Counted from the first letter of the stretch, positions 7,246 to 16,438 are shown. The stretch is 20,586 bases of DNA from an uncultured Bacteroides sp. (GCA_900766005.1 CAAFTU010000050.1:1-20586), one strand, 5' to 3'. Numbers and translations: made by a program. Notes: generated by a model not told the origin, from the sequence alone.

Positions 7246-7612
7246 TAAAGCAGTTGGCCGGTCTGTCGCGTGCATGTTTCATGCAGGAGGAAAGTCCGGG
7301 CAACACAGAGCATCCTACTTCCTAACAGAAAGCTGTCCGCGAGGGTAGAGTAACGTAGAAGAAAATAACCGCCCCTCCTTTCGGGGAGAGGCAAGGGTGA
7401 GAAGGTGGAGTAAGAGCCCACCAGCCGCATGGCGACATGTCGGGCTGTACGTCTTAGGAGTTGCAAGGTCATGTAAACCGACGTTATGAGAGCTGCTCGT
7501 TCCATGTCGGAGGGTAGACTGCTAAAGTGGCGTGGCAACACGTCACTCAGATAAATGACAGACACCTCATCTCGGTGAGGTACAGAACTCGGCTTATAGG
7601 CTGACTGCTTTA
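7246..7612 (+). ncRNA. rnpB: RNase P RNA (bacterial type A)
   Basis: This is the catalytic RNA of ribonuclease P, which matures tRNA 5' ends. The ends pair as helix P1: TAAAGCAGT (7246-7254) with ACTGCTTTA (7604-7612). A perfect P3-like hairpin (7272-7276 with 7280-7284) is followed by the universal core GAGGAAAGTCCGGGC (7287-7301). The 3' universal core ACAGAACTCGGCTTAT starts at 7582. The length of about 367 nt is normal for type A. P1 is followed by a T-rich tail. The gene has its own promoter, divergent from the NlpC gene. The antisense reading frame over this RNA is not a gene. Confidence 0.96.
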
Positions 7613-7682
7613 TTTTATTTTATTTTTCTCCCAAACATCCACACTTGAAAAAACTGCGCCTAAAAAGGGACCTACCATCTTC

Positions 7683-7711
7683 AACAAGCCATCGGTGCGA
7701 CTTGTTTTTTT
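7683..7711 (+). terminator. Terminator downstream of rnpB
   Basis: AACAAG (7683-7688) pairs with CTTGTT (7701-7706), and the loop can add a short CA/TG stem around TCGG. The hairpin runs directly into a T-tract (7705-7711). It lies about 70 bp after the mature rnpB end and overlaps the -33 element of the next promoter. Confidence 0.6.
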
Positions 7712-7732
7712 ATCAGAAATAACGTATTTTTG
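7701..7732 (+). promoter_or_regulatory. Promoter of the BrkB/YihY gene
   Basis: CTTG (7701-7704) is one base off the -33 TTTG. A 20-bp spacer leads to TATTTTTG (7725-7732). Sixteen bases around this -7 box (7717-7732) match those around the rnpB box (7225-7240) at 15 positions. The predicted transcript has a leader of about 85 nt before the ATG at 7824, with no other feature that I can identify. Confidence 0.55.
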
Positions 7733-7823
7733 TCAATTAAATCAGTCAAACAAATCAATCAAAGATACAATTATAAAAAACAATCACCGTTATCAGACTC
7801 AACCCTTAATCTGAAAAACCTAT

Positions 7824-9143
7824 ATGAAGAAAAAAATCAGCGATATATGGAAATTTATCACGTATGACATTTGGCGCATCACGGAAGGAGAAGTGACCCG
7901 TACTAAATTTTCATTGTACAACATAATCAAGACCATCTATCTAAGCATCAACCGGTTTACTAAAGACCGGATGGCCAACAAAGCTGCAGCCTTGACCTAC
8001 AGTACCCTGCTTGCCATAGTGCCCATCCTGGCCATTCTTTTCGCCATTGCCCGCGGCTTTGGCGTGGACAGCCTGCTGGAGTCACAATTCAGAACCGGAT
8101 TCGGCGGCCACACCGAAACCACGGAAGCTATCCTTTCCTTTGTAGACTCATACCTGTCGCAGACCAAGGGAGGCGTATTCATCGGAGTCGGCCTGATCAT
8201 GTTGCTGTGGACAGTCATCAACCTTGTCAACAGCATCGAGATTACGTTCAACCGCATCTGGGAAGTGAAAAAGGCCCGTTCGATGTACCGCAAAATAACC
8301 GATTACTTTTCCATGCTCCTGCTGATGCCCATCCTGATCGTAATATCCGGAGGTCTATCCATCTTTGTGAGCACCATGCTCAAGCAAATCGATGATTTCG
8401 TCTTGCTGGCTCCCATCATGAAGTTCTCAATCCGGCTCATTCCCTATCTCCTTACTTCGCTGATGTTTACAGGATTATACATTTTTATGCCCAATACCAA
8501 AGTAAAAATCAAGCACGCACTCATTGCAGGAATTCTTGCAGGAACAGCCTATCAAGCCTTTCAATTCCTCTATATCAACAGTCAGATGTGGGTTTCAAAA
8601 TACAATGCCATCTACGGTAGCTTTGCTGCTCTTCCGTTGTTTTTGCTTTGGCTACAGATATCATGGACCATCTGTTTGTTTGGTGCCGAACTGACCTACG
8701 CCGGACAAAACATCCAGAGTTTCAGTTTTGAACAAGACACCCGCAACATCAGCCGGCGCTACCGCGACTTTATATCTATCCTCATCATGTCACTGATTGC
8801 CAAGCGGTTTGCTAATAACGAGGTGCCCTACACAGCTATTGAGATATCCAAAGAACATAAAATCCCTATCCGGCTGACCAATCAGATACTATACAAGCTA
8901 CAGGAAATCAACCTGATACACGAAGTAGTGACAGATGAAAAGAGTGAAGAAATAGGTTATCAACCCTCAATGGACATTAACAAGCTCAACGTGGCCGTAC
9001 TGCTCGACCGCTTGGATACATACGGCTCGGAAAACTTCAAAATAGACAAGGAAGAGAAATTCAGCGACGAATGGAAAGTGCTGACTGAATCTAAAATAGA
9101 ATACTATAAAAAGACAAGCCACGTATTACTGAAGGATTTGTAG
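7824..9143 (+). CDS. BrkB/YihY family inner-membrane protein
   Basis: This integral membrane protein (439 residues) belongs to the BrkB/YihY family, once mislabelled ribonuclease BN; its true function is not established. The family signature MANKAAALTYSTLLAIVP (about 50-67) opens the first membrane helix. Further hydrophobic segments lie near 117-139, 162-184, 203-223, 231-251 and 266-292, giving about six helices, with WxxxNL-type residues between helices 2 and 3 (LLWTVINLVN). A soluble C-terminal tail of about 130 residues includes a winged-helix-like stretch (about 312-395). The tail is longer than in the E. coli member and suggests a regulatory or binding role. The next gene follows after 63 bp with no terminator, so the two may be cotranscribed. 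Confidence 0.88.
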   Translation: MKKKISDIWKFITYDIWRITEGEVTRTKFSLYNIIKTIYLSINRFTKDRMANKAAALTYSTLLAIVPILAILFAIARGFGVDSLLESQFRTGFGGHTETTEAILSFVDSYLSQTKGGVFIGVGLIMLLWTVINLVNSIEITFNRIWEVKKARSMYRKITDYFSMLLLMPILIVISGGLSIFVSTMLKQIDDFVLLAPIMKFSIRLIPYLLTSLMFTGLYIFMPNTKVKIKHALIAGILAGTAYQAFQFLYINSQMWVSKYNAIYGSFAALPLFLLWLQISWTICLFGAELTYAGQNIQSFSFEQDTRNISRRYRDFISILIMSLIAKRFANNEVPYTAIEISKEHKIPIRLTNQILYKLQEINLIHEVVTDEKSEEIGYQPSMDINKLNVAVLLDRLDTYGSENFKIDKEEKFSDEWKVLTESKIEYYKKTSHVLLKDL

Positions 9144-9206
9144 CCGGCACAACTACACAGAGAACTTAATAAAACCTCAAACTAATATCGAACTAATAAA
9201 AGAACC

Positions 9207-12200
9207 ATGTCCATTTGGAGTAGATTCATTAAAGCATTGGAAAACAGCAACGGTCATTCTTCCGAAATGACCGCAGAGAAAAGAGACCCTTCCCGCTATG
9301 CGATTGTAGACGTGGAAGTAGGAACCAAGGATCATAAAATACATGATATCGGAGCCATCCGCTACGACCAATCCATCTTCCATCAGGCATCCAAAGACGC
9401 CTTGTGCGATTTTTTAGACGACATCGACTATCTGTGCGGACACAACATTATTCATCACGATGCCCGCTACCTGTTTGGCGAACAGCCTCCCCGTTGGATA
9501 TTGGTAGACACCCTCTACCTCTCGCCCCTGCTCTTTCCCGAGCACCCTTACCACAAACTGGTAAAGGATGATAAACTCCTCATAGAGCAAATGAACAATC
9601 CGGTAAACGATTGCGAAAAGGCACTCGACCTGCTGATGGACGAAATCTCACAATGGAAATCCATGTCACACGACAAACAGCAACTCTTTGCATCCTTGCT
9701 GCGCGGACAGCGGGAATTTGACGGTTTTCTACAAATGGTGGATGCTCCAGAAAGCGTAGACCAGCTACCGTTGCTGATATACACACTCTTTGAAGGAAAA
9801 ATCTGTTCGCATGCCCCCCTCCAAACACTCATCAGCCAACACCCCTGCGAACTGGCCTATGCACTGGCTTTGGTCGATACAACCGATTACCGATCACTCA
9901 CACCTGGCTGGGTGTTGCGCAACTATCCGGTGGTGGAATATGTGCTAAAATGCCTACGTGGCACACGGTGCAAAGAAGGATGCTCCTATTGCAGACAGCA
10001 ACTTGACGTGCATTTCAATCTGAAAAGTTTCTTCGGATACGACCAGTTCCGCACCTATGAAGGCGAGCCGCTGCAGGAAAAAGCAGCCCAAGCTGCCGTA
10101 GACCGACAATCCTTACTGGCCATCTTCCCTACAGGAGGTGGCAAGTCACTCACCTTTCAATTGCCTGCCCTCATCGAGGGACGAGCTGTTCACGGACTGA
10201 CGGTAGTCATCTCCCCGCTCCAATCACTCATGAAAGACCAAGTGGACAATCTCGCCGACCGCGGCATCACAGACGCAGTTACCGTCAACGGACTGCTCGA
10301 CCCCATTACCCGGTCGCTTGCCATCCAAAGAGTACAAAACGGAGAAGCTTCTCTACTCTACATTGCTCCCGAAATGCTCCGGTCAAAAACCATTGAAAAG
10401 ATACTACTATCGCGCCATGTGGTGCGTTTTGTCATCGACGAAGCCCACTGTTTCTCCTCATGGGGACAGGATTTCCGGGTAGATTATCTCTACATCGGAA
10501 AGTTCATCAGCGAATATCAGAAAAAGAAAAAAAGTCAAGATCCCATCCCGGTATCCTGCTTCACAGCCACTGCCAAGCAAAAAGTAGTGCAGGACATCTG
10601 CGACTATTTCAAGCAGACACTTCACATCGATCTGACTCTTTTCGCCTCATCAGCATCCCGTACTAACCTCCGTTATTCAGTCATCCACTCTGATACAGAC
10701 GATGACAAATACACCAAGCTCCGCTCACTGATAGCCGAATGCGATTGTCCCACTATCATTTATGTGGCTCGTACCAAACGGACCAAAGAACTGGCTGCCA
10801 AACTTTCACGCGACGGATACAAAGCGTTGCCCTACAACGGGAAAATGGATGCTGATGAAAAAATTGCCAATCAGGATGCTTTTATGAGTGATGAAGTACG
10901 CATCATCGTAGCCACTTCCGCCTTCGGCATGGGTGTAGATAAGAAAGACGTTGGTCTGGTGGTACATTACGACATTTCAGATTCACTCGAAAACTATGTA
11001 CAGGAAGCCGGTAGAGCCGGACGTGACCCGCAACTGAACGCCCGCTGCTACGTGCTCTATAGCGATAATGATTTGGATAAACATTTTATTCTGCTCAACC
11101 AGACTAAACTCAGTATCAGCGAAATCCAGCAAATTTGGAAAACTGTGAAAGACCTCACCAAGCACCGGACAAGAGTATGCTGTTCGGCCTTGGAAATTGC
11201 CCGCCAAGCCGGGTGGGACGACTCGGTAGCGGAAATTGAGACACGTGTACGAACAGCTCTTTCTGCTTTGGAACAGAGCGGATACCTTGAAAGGGGCAAC
11301 AATGTGCCACATGTCTTTGCCACAGGCATCACCGTGAAAAACATGGAAGAAGCCCGCCGGCGAATCACAGAATCCAAATTCTTCGACAGTGAAGAATGTG
11401 AAAAAGCCATCCGCATCATCAAGTCACTGATTTCTCAAAAATACGTGTCTAAAGCTCAAGATACAGAAGCCGAATCACGCATTGACTACCTCGCCGACAT
11501 TTTAGGTCTCACCAAAAGTGAAGTGATCTCTGCTGTCAACCGGATGCGGCAGGAAGGTATTCTGGCCGACAGCAAAGATATCTCCGCCTATCTGAAGGAT
11601 GCAGGAGACACAGAACGCAAATCAAACAACCTGCTTGAACGATTTGCCAAACTAGAAAAATATATCCTCAGCCAACTATCGGAGGACACCTTGCAGATAT
11701 CTTACAAACAACTGAACAACAACGCCATTAACGAAGGAATTCAGCATGCCAAAGAAAAAGATATCCGCACCCTTATCTACTTTCTCACCGTGAAAGGATA
11801 CACCCACAAGAAGGAGGATACAGCCCACAACATACAACTCAGCCCGCGCTCCAATATCGAATTGCTTCTCCACCGCTACGAGAAACGGATTGAAATTTGC
11901 CGCTTTGCCGTAGAATGGCTATATCAGTTAGCCGAAGAAAAAAATGCCATACTACCAGGAGAGAGCACCGTCCAGCCCAAAGACAATGCCATCCAGTTCT
12001 CCGTCGTGGAACTGCTGAACCGAATGAATAGTCAACGCCACAACTTGTTTGATTCGGCCGAAACATTCCAGCTGGAAGAAATCGAAGAAGCACTGCTCTA
12101 TATGTCGAAAATAGGTGCTCTTAAGTTAGAAGGAGGCTTCTTGGTCTTATACAATGCTATGGAAATCAAAAGAATCAGAGATACTAAATCACGCTACAAA

Positions 12201-14132
12201 CAAGATGACTACCGAATGTTGAATGAATTTTACAAGCAAAAGATTCAACAAGTACACATTGTAGGTGAATATGCCAACCTAATGGTAAAAGACTACGATG
12301 CAGCCCTGCAATATGTGCATGATTACTTCCATATGGAGTATAAGAAATTCATCTCCACCTATTTCAAAGGAGATAAAGCCAATGAAATAGAACGCAACCT
12401 GACCAGTCAGAAATACAAACAACTATTCGGCCTGTTGTCCCCTCGTCAGATGGAAATCATATCCGACAAAGAATCACGCTGCATTGTTGTAGCTGCCGGT
12501 CCGGGAAGCGGCAAAACCCGTGTACTGGTCCACAAATTAGCTTCCCTCCTCCTATTGGAAGACGTCAAACACGAACAACTCCTCATGCTGACCTTCTCCA
12601 GAGCGGCTGCTACCGAATTCAAACAGCGACTACTGGATTTAATCGGCAACGCCGCTCATTTTGTAGAAATCAAAACCTTCCACTCCTACAGTTTCGACCT
12701 GCTTGGACGCATCGGCAATTTGGAAAACGTGAAAGATGTGGTGGGACAGGCAGCCGAAATGATCAACCAAGGCGAAGTTGAACCCAACAGAATAGGGAAA
12801 ACCGTGTTAGTCATTGACGAAGCACAGGACATGAGTGAAGCCGAGTTTTCCCTTGTACAGGCATTGATGAAAAACAATGAAGAAATGCGGATCATTGCGG
12901 TGGGAGACGACGACCAAAATATATACGAATTCCGCGGCTCAAACTCTTCATATATGTTCCACCTTCTTCAAGAATCTGGAAGCAGACTGATAGAGATGAC
13001 CGACAACTACCGGAGTTCACAACAGGTAGTAGGCTTTGCCAATGCCTTTACACAGTGTATTCCCAACCGCAAAAAGACCTCACCCATAGGTTCCATGAGC
13101 ACAGAAAAAGGATACGTAGAAATCACCCGCTACACATCTGCCAATCTGTACCTACCATTGGTAGAACAACTCATCCACAACCAAGGGAAGGGCACCGCCT
13201 GCATCCTGACACAAACCAATGAAGAGGCCGTTATTTTAATAGCCTTGATGCGTAAGCATCATATTCACTGTAAACTGATTCAGTCGATGGAAGGACTTCG
13301 TTTCTGGAATTTGGCGGAAATGCGCTATTTTCTGAAACAATTGGACAAAGTTACCCGCACGCCACTTATTAAGGATGCCCATTGGGAACAAGCCAAACAA
13401 GCTACATACACCTATTACCAGGAAAGCCAAAGCCTGTCGTATGTCAAACGCTGCATTGAATTGTTTGAACAAACCAATAAAAGTAAATACCTCACTGACT
13501 TCAAAGAATTTGTATTCGAATCGCAAATGGAAGATTTCAGTGATACAACTGGAGCAGATGTAGTGGTGTCTACCATCCACAAAGCCAAAGGACGAGAGTT
13601 TGACGATGTTTATATGTTGGTGGGAAATACTTTACATACTAACATCTCACACTGCACTACTCACTATACAGACAGCGCCCTCATGCGCCGCTACTATGTA
13701 GGCATCACCAGAGCCAAAAAAAGACTCTTCCTACACACCAACAAGACATGCTTCGACTCACTGCCAGTCGACCGGTATCACACTGACACCCAAATTTACC
13801 CCATGCCCGAAGAAATCACCTTGCAGTTATCTCACAGAGATGTGAACTTAGGATTCTTCAAAAACCGGAAAAAAGAAATACTTTCACTGAAAGGCGGAAG
13901 TCCCCTCCTGTTTGATGAAAAAGAATCTATACTCTACCATCCCACCACCCGAGAACCACTGGCTAAACTATCAGCCAAGATGCAGACCACCCTCTCGGAG
14001 TGGAAAACAAAGTGCTATGAAGTAAAATCAGCATCCGTCCGCTTTATCGTAGCATGGAAACCCAAAGATGCGCCCAAAGAAGAAAGTGAAACAGCTGTAT
14101 TACTAGCCGACCTGACACTCTGTAAGTCATAA
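9207..14132 (+). CDS. Exonuclease-RecQ-UvrD fusion DNA helicase
   Basis: This 1641-residue protein joins three DNA-processing units. An N-terminal DEDD-type 3'-5' exonuclease-like domain (about 28-145) shows Asp35 and Glu37 (IVDVEV), a GHN..HHD block (78-85) and Asp135. The RecQ helicase (about 285-630) has Walker A PTGGGKS (308-314), DEAH (411-414), FTATA (452-456), motif V around 568-582 and motif VI QEAGRAGRD (599-607). A winged-helix-rich middle follows (about 635-990). The UvrD/Rep helicase (about 1078-1510) has AGPGSGKT (1097-1104), DEAQD (1204-1208), GDDDQNIYEFRG (1233-1244), STIHKAKG (1455-1462) and GITRAKK (1499-1505). The last 110 residues are unassigned. The usual RecQ zinc cysteines after motif VI are absent; a CLRGTRCKEGCSYC cluster (249-262) lies before the helicase instead. 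All motifs look intact. DNA repair or recombination is inferred. Confidence 0.93.
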   Translation: MSIWSRFIKALENSNGHSSEMTAEKRDPSRYAIVDVEVGTKDHKIHDIGAIRYDQSIFHQASKDALCDFLDDIDYLCGHNIIHHDARYLFGEQPPRWILVDTLYLSPLLFPEHPYHKLVKDDKLLIEQMNNPVNDCEKALDLLMDEISQWKSMSHDKQQLFASLLRGQREFDGFLQMVDAPESVDQLPLLIYTLFEGKICSHAPLQTLISQHPCELAYALALVDTTDYRSLTPGWVLRNYPVVEYVLKCLRGTRCKEGCSYCRQQLDVHFNLKSFFGYDQFRTYEGEPLQEKAAQAAVDRQSLLAIFPTGGGKSLTFQLPALIEGRAVHGLTVVISPLQSLMKDQVDNLADRGITDAVTVNGLLDPITRSLAIQRVQNGEASLLYIAPEMLRSKTIEKILLSRHVVRFVIDEAHCFSSWGQDFRVDYLYIGKFISEYQKKKKSQDPIPVSCFTATAKQKVVQDICDYFKQTLHIDLTLFASSASRTNLRYSVIHSDTDDDKYTKLRSLIAECDCPTIIYVARTKRTKELAAKLSRDGYKALPYNGKMDADEKIANQDAFMSDEVRIIVATSAFGMGVDKKDVGLVVHYDISDSLENYVQEAGRAGRDPQLNARCYVLYSDNDLDKHFILLNQTKLSISEIQQIWKTVKDLTKHRTRVCCSALEIARQAGWDDSVAEIETRVRTALSALEQSGYLERGNNVPHVFATGITVKNMEEARRRITESKFFDSEECEKAIRIIKSLISQKYVSKAQDTEAESRIDYLADILGLTKSEVISAVNRMRQEGILADSKDISAYLKDAGDTERKSNNLLERFAKLEKYILSQLSEDTLQISYKQLNNNAINEGIQHAKEKDIRTLIYFLTVKGYTHKKEDTAHNIQLSPRSNIELLLHRYEKRIEICRFAVEWLYQLAEEKNAILPGESTVQPKDNAIQFSVVELLNRMNSQRHNLFDSAETFQLEEIEEALLYMSKIGALKLEGGFLVLYNAMEIKRIRDTKSRYKQDDYRMLNEFYKQKIQQVHIVGEYANLMVKDYDAALQYVHDYFHMEYKKFISTYFKGDKANEIERNLTSQKYKQLFGLLSPRQMEIISDKESRCIVVAAGPGSGKTRVLVHKLASLLLLEDVKHEQLLMLTFSRAAATEFKQRLLDLIGNAAHFVEIKTFHSYSFDLLGRIGNLENVKDVVGQAAEMINQGEVEPNRIGKTVLVIDEAQDMSEAEFSLVQALMKNNEEMRIIAVGDDDQNIYEFRGSNSSYMFHLLQESGSRLIEMTDNYRSSQQVVGFANAFTQCIPNRKKTSPIGSMSTEKGYVEITRYTSANLYLPLVEQLIHNQGKGTACILTQTNEEAVILIALMRKHHIHCKLIQSMEGLRFWNLAEMRYFLKQLDKVTRTPLIKDAHWEQAKQATYTYYQESQSLSYVKRCIELFEQTNKSKYLTDFKEFVFESQMEDFSDTTGADVVVSTIHKAKGREFDDVYMLVGNTLHTNISHCTTHYTDSALMRRYYVGITRAKKRLFLHTNKTCFDSLPVDRYHTDTQIYPMPEEITLQLSHRDVNLGFFKNRKKEILSLKGGSPLLFDEKESILYHPTTREPLAKLSAKMQTTLSEWKTKCYEVKSASVRFIVAWKPKDAPKEESETAVLLADLTLCKS

Positions 14133-14136
14133 TAAA

Positions 14137-14174
14137 AATGCCCCCTGCTCCATTTTTCTGTAGCAGGGGGCATT
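14137..14174. terminator. Strong bidirectional terminator between convergent genes
   Basis: A perfect 13-bp stem (14137-14149 with 14162-14174), rich in G and C with five consecutive C-G pairs, carries a 12-base loop. On the minus strand it runs into TTTTTATTAT and ends the GH2 gene; on the plus strand it lies 5 bp after the helicase stop with a weaker CCTCTTTA tail. It serves both convergent genes. Confidence 0.9.
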
Positions 14175-14192
14175 CCTCTTTACATCAATGAA

Positions 14193-16199
14193 TCATTCAT
14201 TATATTTCAAAATCAGCGGTTTGAAATCTTCGTTTTTCTTAAACGGAACCAAGGCAAACCCGTACGAAACAGCATTTTCTTTACCGGGACGAATCAGATA
14301 AGGCTCCTGCACCGGCAACGCTTTCCGATTGTCGGCCCCCACTCCCATCATACGATAATCCACAAAGAAATCCACTGGCGACAAGGAATTAGACTCCCGA
14401 CCCATCTCCAAGTCCTCCAACTGATCATAACCGATATTCATCTCAAACGTACGATCGGCTACCAACAACAAACCTCCGGGCAAACGTCCCTTTAAAGCAC
14501 ACCAATAAATATCCGTGCGATGACTATTTTCTTGCGGACGAGAGCTAAATTCACCCATTTCATGAATGGGGCTTTCATACTCACCCAAGAACTGAGCTGT
14601 ACGGCAATCCCGGTAATTGGCACGCGGTCCCCGTCCGAAATAACGAACCGTAGTCAGCGCCGGAGTCAGTTTACAACGCAATCCCACTCGAGGAATCATC
14701 GCTGCTTGCTTACCCATGGCTACAAAATGATTATCCACTTTAACCACTCCGTCAGCATACACTTTATACTTTATTTCCCACTTCGCCTCCGTTTGCGGAA
14801 AATCATAGATAGCCTTCAGCACGACCAGCGCTCCTTCTGCATGACGGATATATGCAAACGAAGAAGCCACCAATTCCTGCTCGCTTGCTTCCTTCCAAAC
14901 TCCCAACAGCCTTGGAAACTGGGCAGCAAGGTCATTATCCGTCGGTGCACGCCAGAAAAATGGTCGGAAACCTTGCTCCTGATAAATCAACTCCTGTCCC
15001 CGAAGACGATAGGAAACCAACTGGCCGGTGCGACGGGAGAATACCAAAGCCATATCCTTACCGGAAACAGACACCTTGTCGGCCGACTCCACCACTTCCT
15101 CCAGCCACGTTTCTGCTCTCACCTGCTGTTTCTCAGGACGGAAGAACGTATGAATATACGTCTGTTCGCGAGCCACTAGATTACCATCAGCCGATGCAGC
15201 TCCCGCTGAACGGTTGGTTGCATAAAACTCAATACGCACATCGCCCGTTGTATTTCGTTGCAACGAATACCCCTTTATCGGTCCGCTTACCACCGATTCA
15301 CCCGGAGCGGCTTTCACATGCTTTAAGTTGCCCCGATACACTTCCTTTCCGTGGTCACGCACCAGATAATAAAAATCAAACTCATCGAGCGAAGTAAAAG
15401 CAAAATTATTCTGCACCTTCACCGTACCTTCTTCCCGATTGAAATCAACGAACCGGATATCCTGATACAATTTTTTCATCTCCTCCAACTTAACAGGCAA
15501 ATCCTGATTGGGCCATACCCACAAACAGCCTTGTTGCACAGCCGGATGAGTGGGGTCAATCCCTGTAGATTCATCCAACACATAAATGCCATGTTCCAAA
15601 CATAGTTCGGCAAACCCGACGCCCTTCGGAGCCTCACTTACCCGCACTGCATTGACATGATGCTCTTTCCAACGGGTCACTTCCTTCTCTAACAGAGAAG
15701 CCGTCAGCCCCGCTGGAGCATACCCATTCCTCCAATCGAAATTCACTCCTTTGATGCGTACAGGCACTCCGTTGACCAACACCTGCTCTCCGTTCATCCG
15801 GAGCTGATAGAAGGCCACTTTTCGAGAAGCCTCATCCAACCGCACCCCACGACGGTTTTTAACTTCCACCTTCAACTCATAAAGAGCAGGCTTTTCTGCA
15901 TTCCATAAACAAGGCGATGCCACCTCTACCTTAGGAAAAGAGACCGACAACTGTTTTCTTCCAACGGAAAGTTCACCATGGGCCACCCGCTCGCCTTGAG
16001 GGCTCATTAGCTGATAAACCATCACAACTGCTCCCTGCCTGCTTTCTTCGGGATTCATTGTGACCTGTACGTACAGAAAACCATGACTCAACCGATTATC
16101 CAACGACGTTTCGGCTTTCACATCCGCTATGTGCACCTTCGCCCATAGCCCTACCACTGCCACCCAAAGGCAGAACAGCAAAAAGAAAGTTCTTTTCAT
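14193..16199 (-). CDS. GH2/LacZ-like exported protein lacking the catalytic barrel (predicted pseudoenzyme)
   Basis: This 668-residue protein resembles the C-terminal part of LacZ-type beta-galactosidases but cannot be a normal glycosidase. A signal peptide (1-20) is followed by an immunoglobulin-like domain (about 23-133). The TIM barrel begins with VNGVPVRIKGVN (142-153) and runs to YVLDE (206-210). It then jumps within about 15 residues to GCLWVWPNQDL (224-234), which matches the barrel end in LacZ (GGFVWDWVDQ). About 200 residues are missing, including the acid/base Glu and the nucleophile Glu. The LacZ N-terminal sugar-binding domain is also absent, and RHEHHP is replaced by FDWRNG. Domains 4 (about 236-355) and 5 (about 375-655, FFWRAPTDNDLA, YFGRGPRANY) are intact. 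The frame is open, so this may be a carbohydrate-binding or scaffold protein; a decayed enzyme is the alternative. Confidence 0.85.
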   Translation of the reverse strand: MKRTFFLLFCLWVAVVGLWAKVHIADVKAETSLDNRLSHGFLYVQVTMNPEESRQGAVVMVYQLMSPQGERVAHGELSVGRKQLSVSFPKVEVASPCLWNAEKPALYELKVEVKNRRGVRLDEASRKVAFYQLRMNGEQVLVNGVPVRIKGVNFDWRNGYAPAGLTASLLEKEVTRWKEHHVNAVRVSEAPKGVGFAELCLEHGIYVLDESTGIDPTHPAVQQGCLWVWPNQDLPVKLEEMKKLYQDIRFVDFNREEGTVKVQNNFAFTSLDEFDFYYLVRDHGKEVYRGNLKHVKAAPGESVVSGPIKGYSLQRNTTGDVRIEFYATNRSAGAASADGNLVAREQTYIHTFFRPEKQQVRAETWLEEVVESADKVSVSGKDMALVFSRRTGQLVSYRLRGQELIYQEQGFRPFFWRAPTDNDLAAQFPRLLGVWKEASEQELVASSFAYIRHAEGALVVLKAIYDFPQTEAKWEIKYKVYADGVVKVDNHFVAMGKQAAMIPRVGLRCKLTPALTTVRYFGRGPRANYRDCRTAQFLGEYESPIHEMGEFSSRPQENSHRTDIYWCALKGRLPGGLLLVADRTFEMNIGYDQLEDLEMGRESNSLSPVDFFVDYRMMGVGADNRKALPVQEPYLIRPGKENAVSYGFALVPFKKNEDFKPLILKYNE

Positions 16200-16438
16200 A
16201 TCGAAATTAATTAAAGTTTATCCTACAAACAATGATTGTGCCATATTCATACGGATTCAAAACATCACCGATTATACAATGACACATACCTGCGTATAAA
16301 GGTAAAGATATTTATCGTAAGAGAACTTAAATATGGAATAAATTTGAATTTAGGCTCAGACAAGAAGTGCTATTCATCTGGATATCAATCCTATTACATC
16401 ATCTACAACACAGACAAGAAAAGTTTAAGCCTTATTAA
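16200..16438. other. Intergenic region, no gene seen
   Basis: This AT-rich stretch lies between the divergent GH2 start and the nrd promoter. A 69-codon frame (16236-16445, plus) has no start signal, no recognisable composition, and ends inside the nrd promoter, so I do not call it. No clear promoter for the GH2 gene is visible here. Confidence 0.4.

Noticed and set aside
7209..7565. 118-codon open frame on the minus strand
   Set aside because: It lies antisense over rnpB, whose conserved RNA core and P1 pairing explain the sequence.
9945..9992. CX3CX2C motif read as a radical SAM site
   Set aside because: It lacks the surrounding TIM-barrel motifs and sits between an exonuclease and a helicase domain; a structural zinc or cluster site is more likely.
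14193..16199. Considered calling the GH2 gene a pseudogene
   Set aside because: The frame is open over 668 codons with an intact signal peptide, conserved C-terminal domains and a strong terminator, so a predicted pseudoenzyme fits better than a broken gene.
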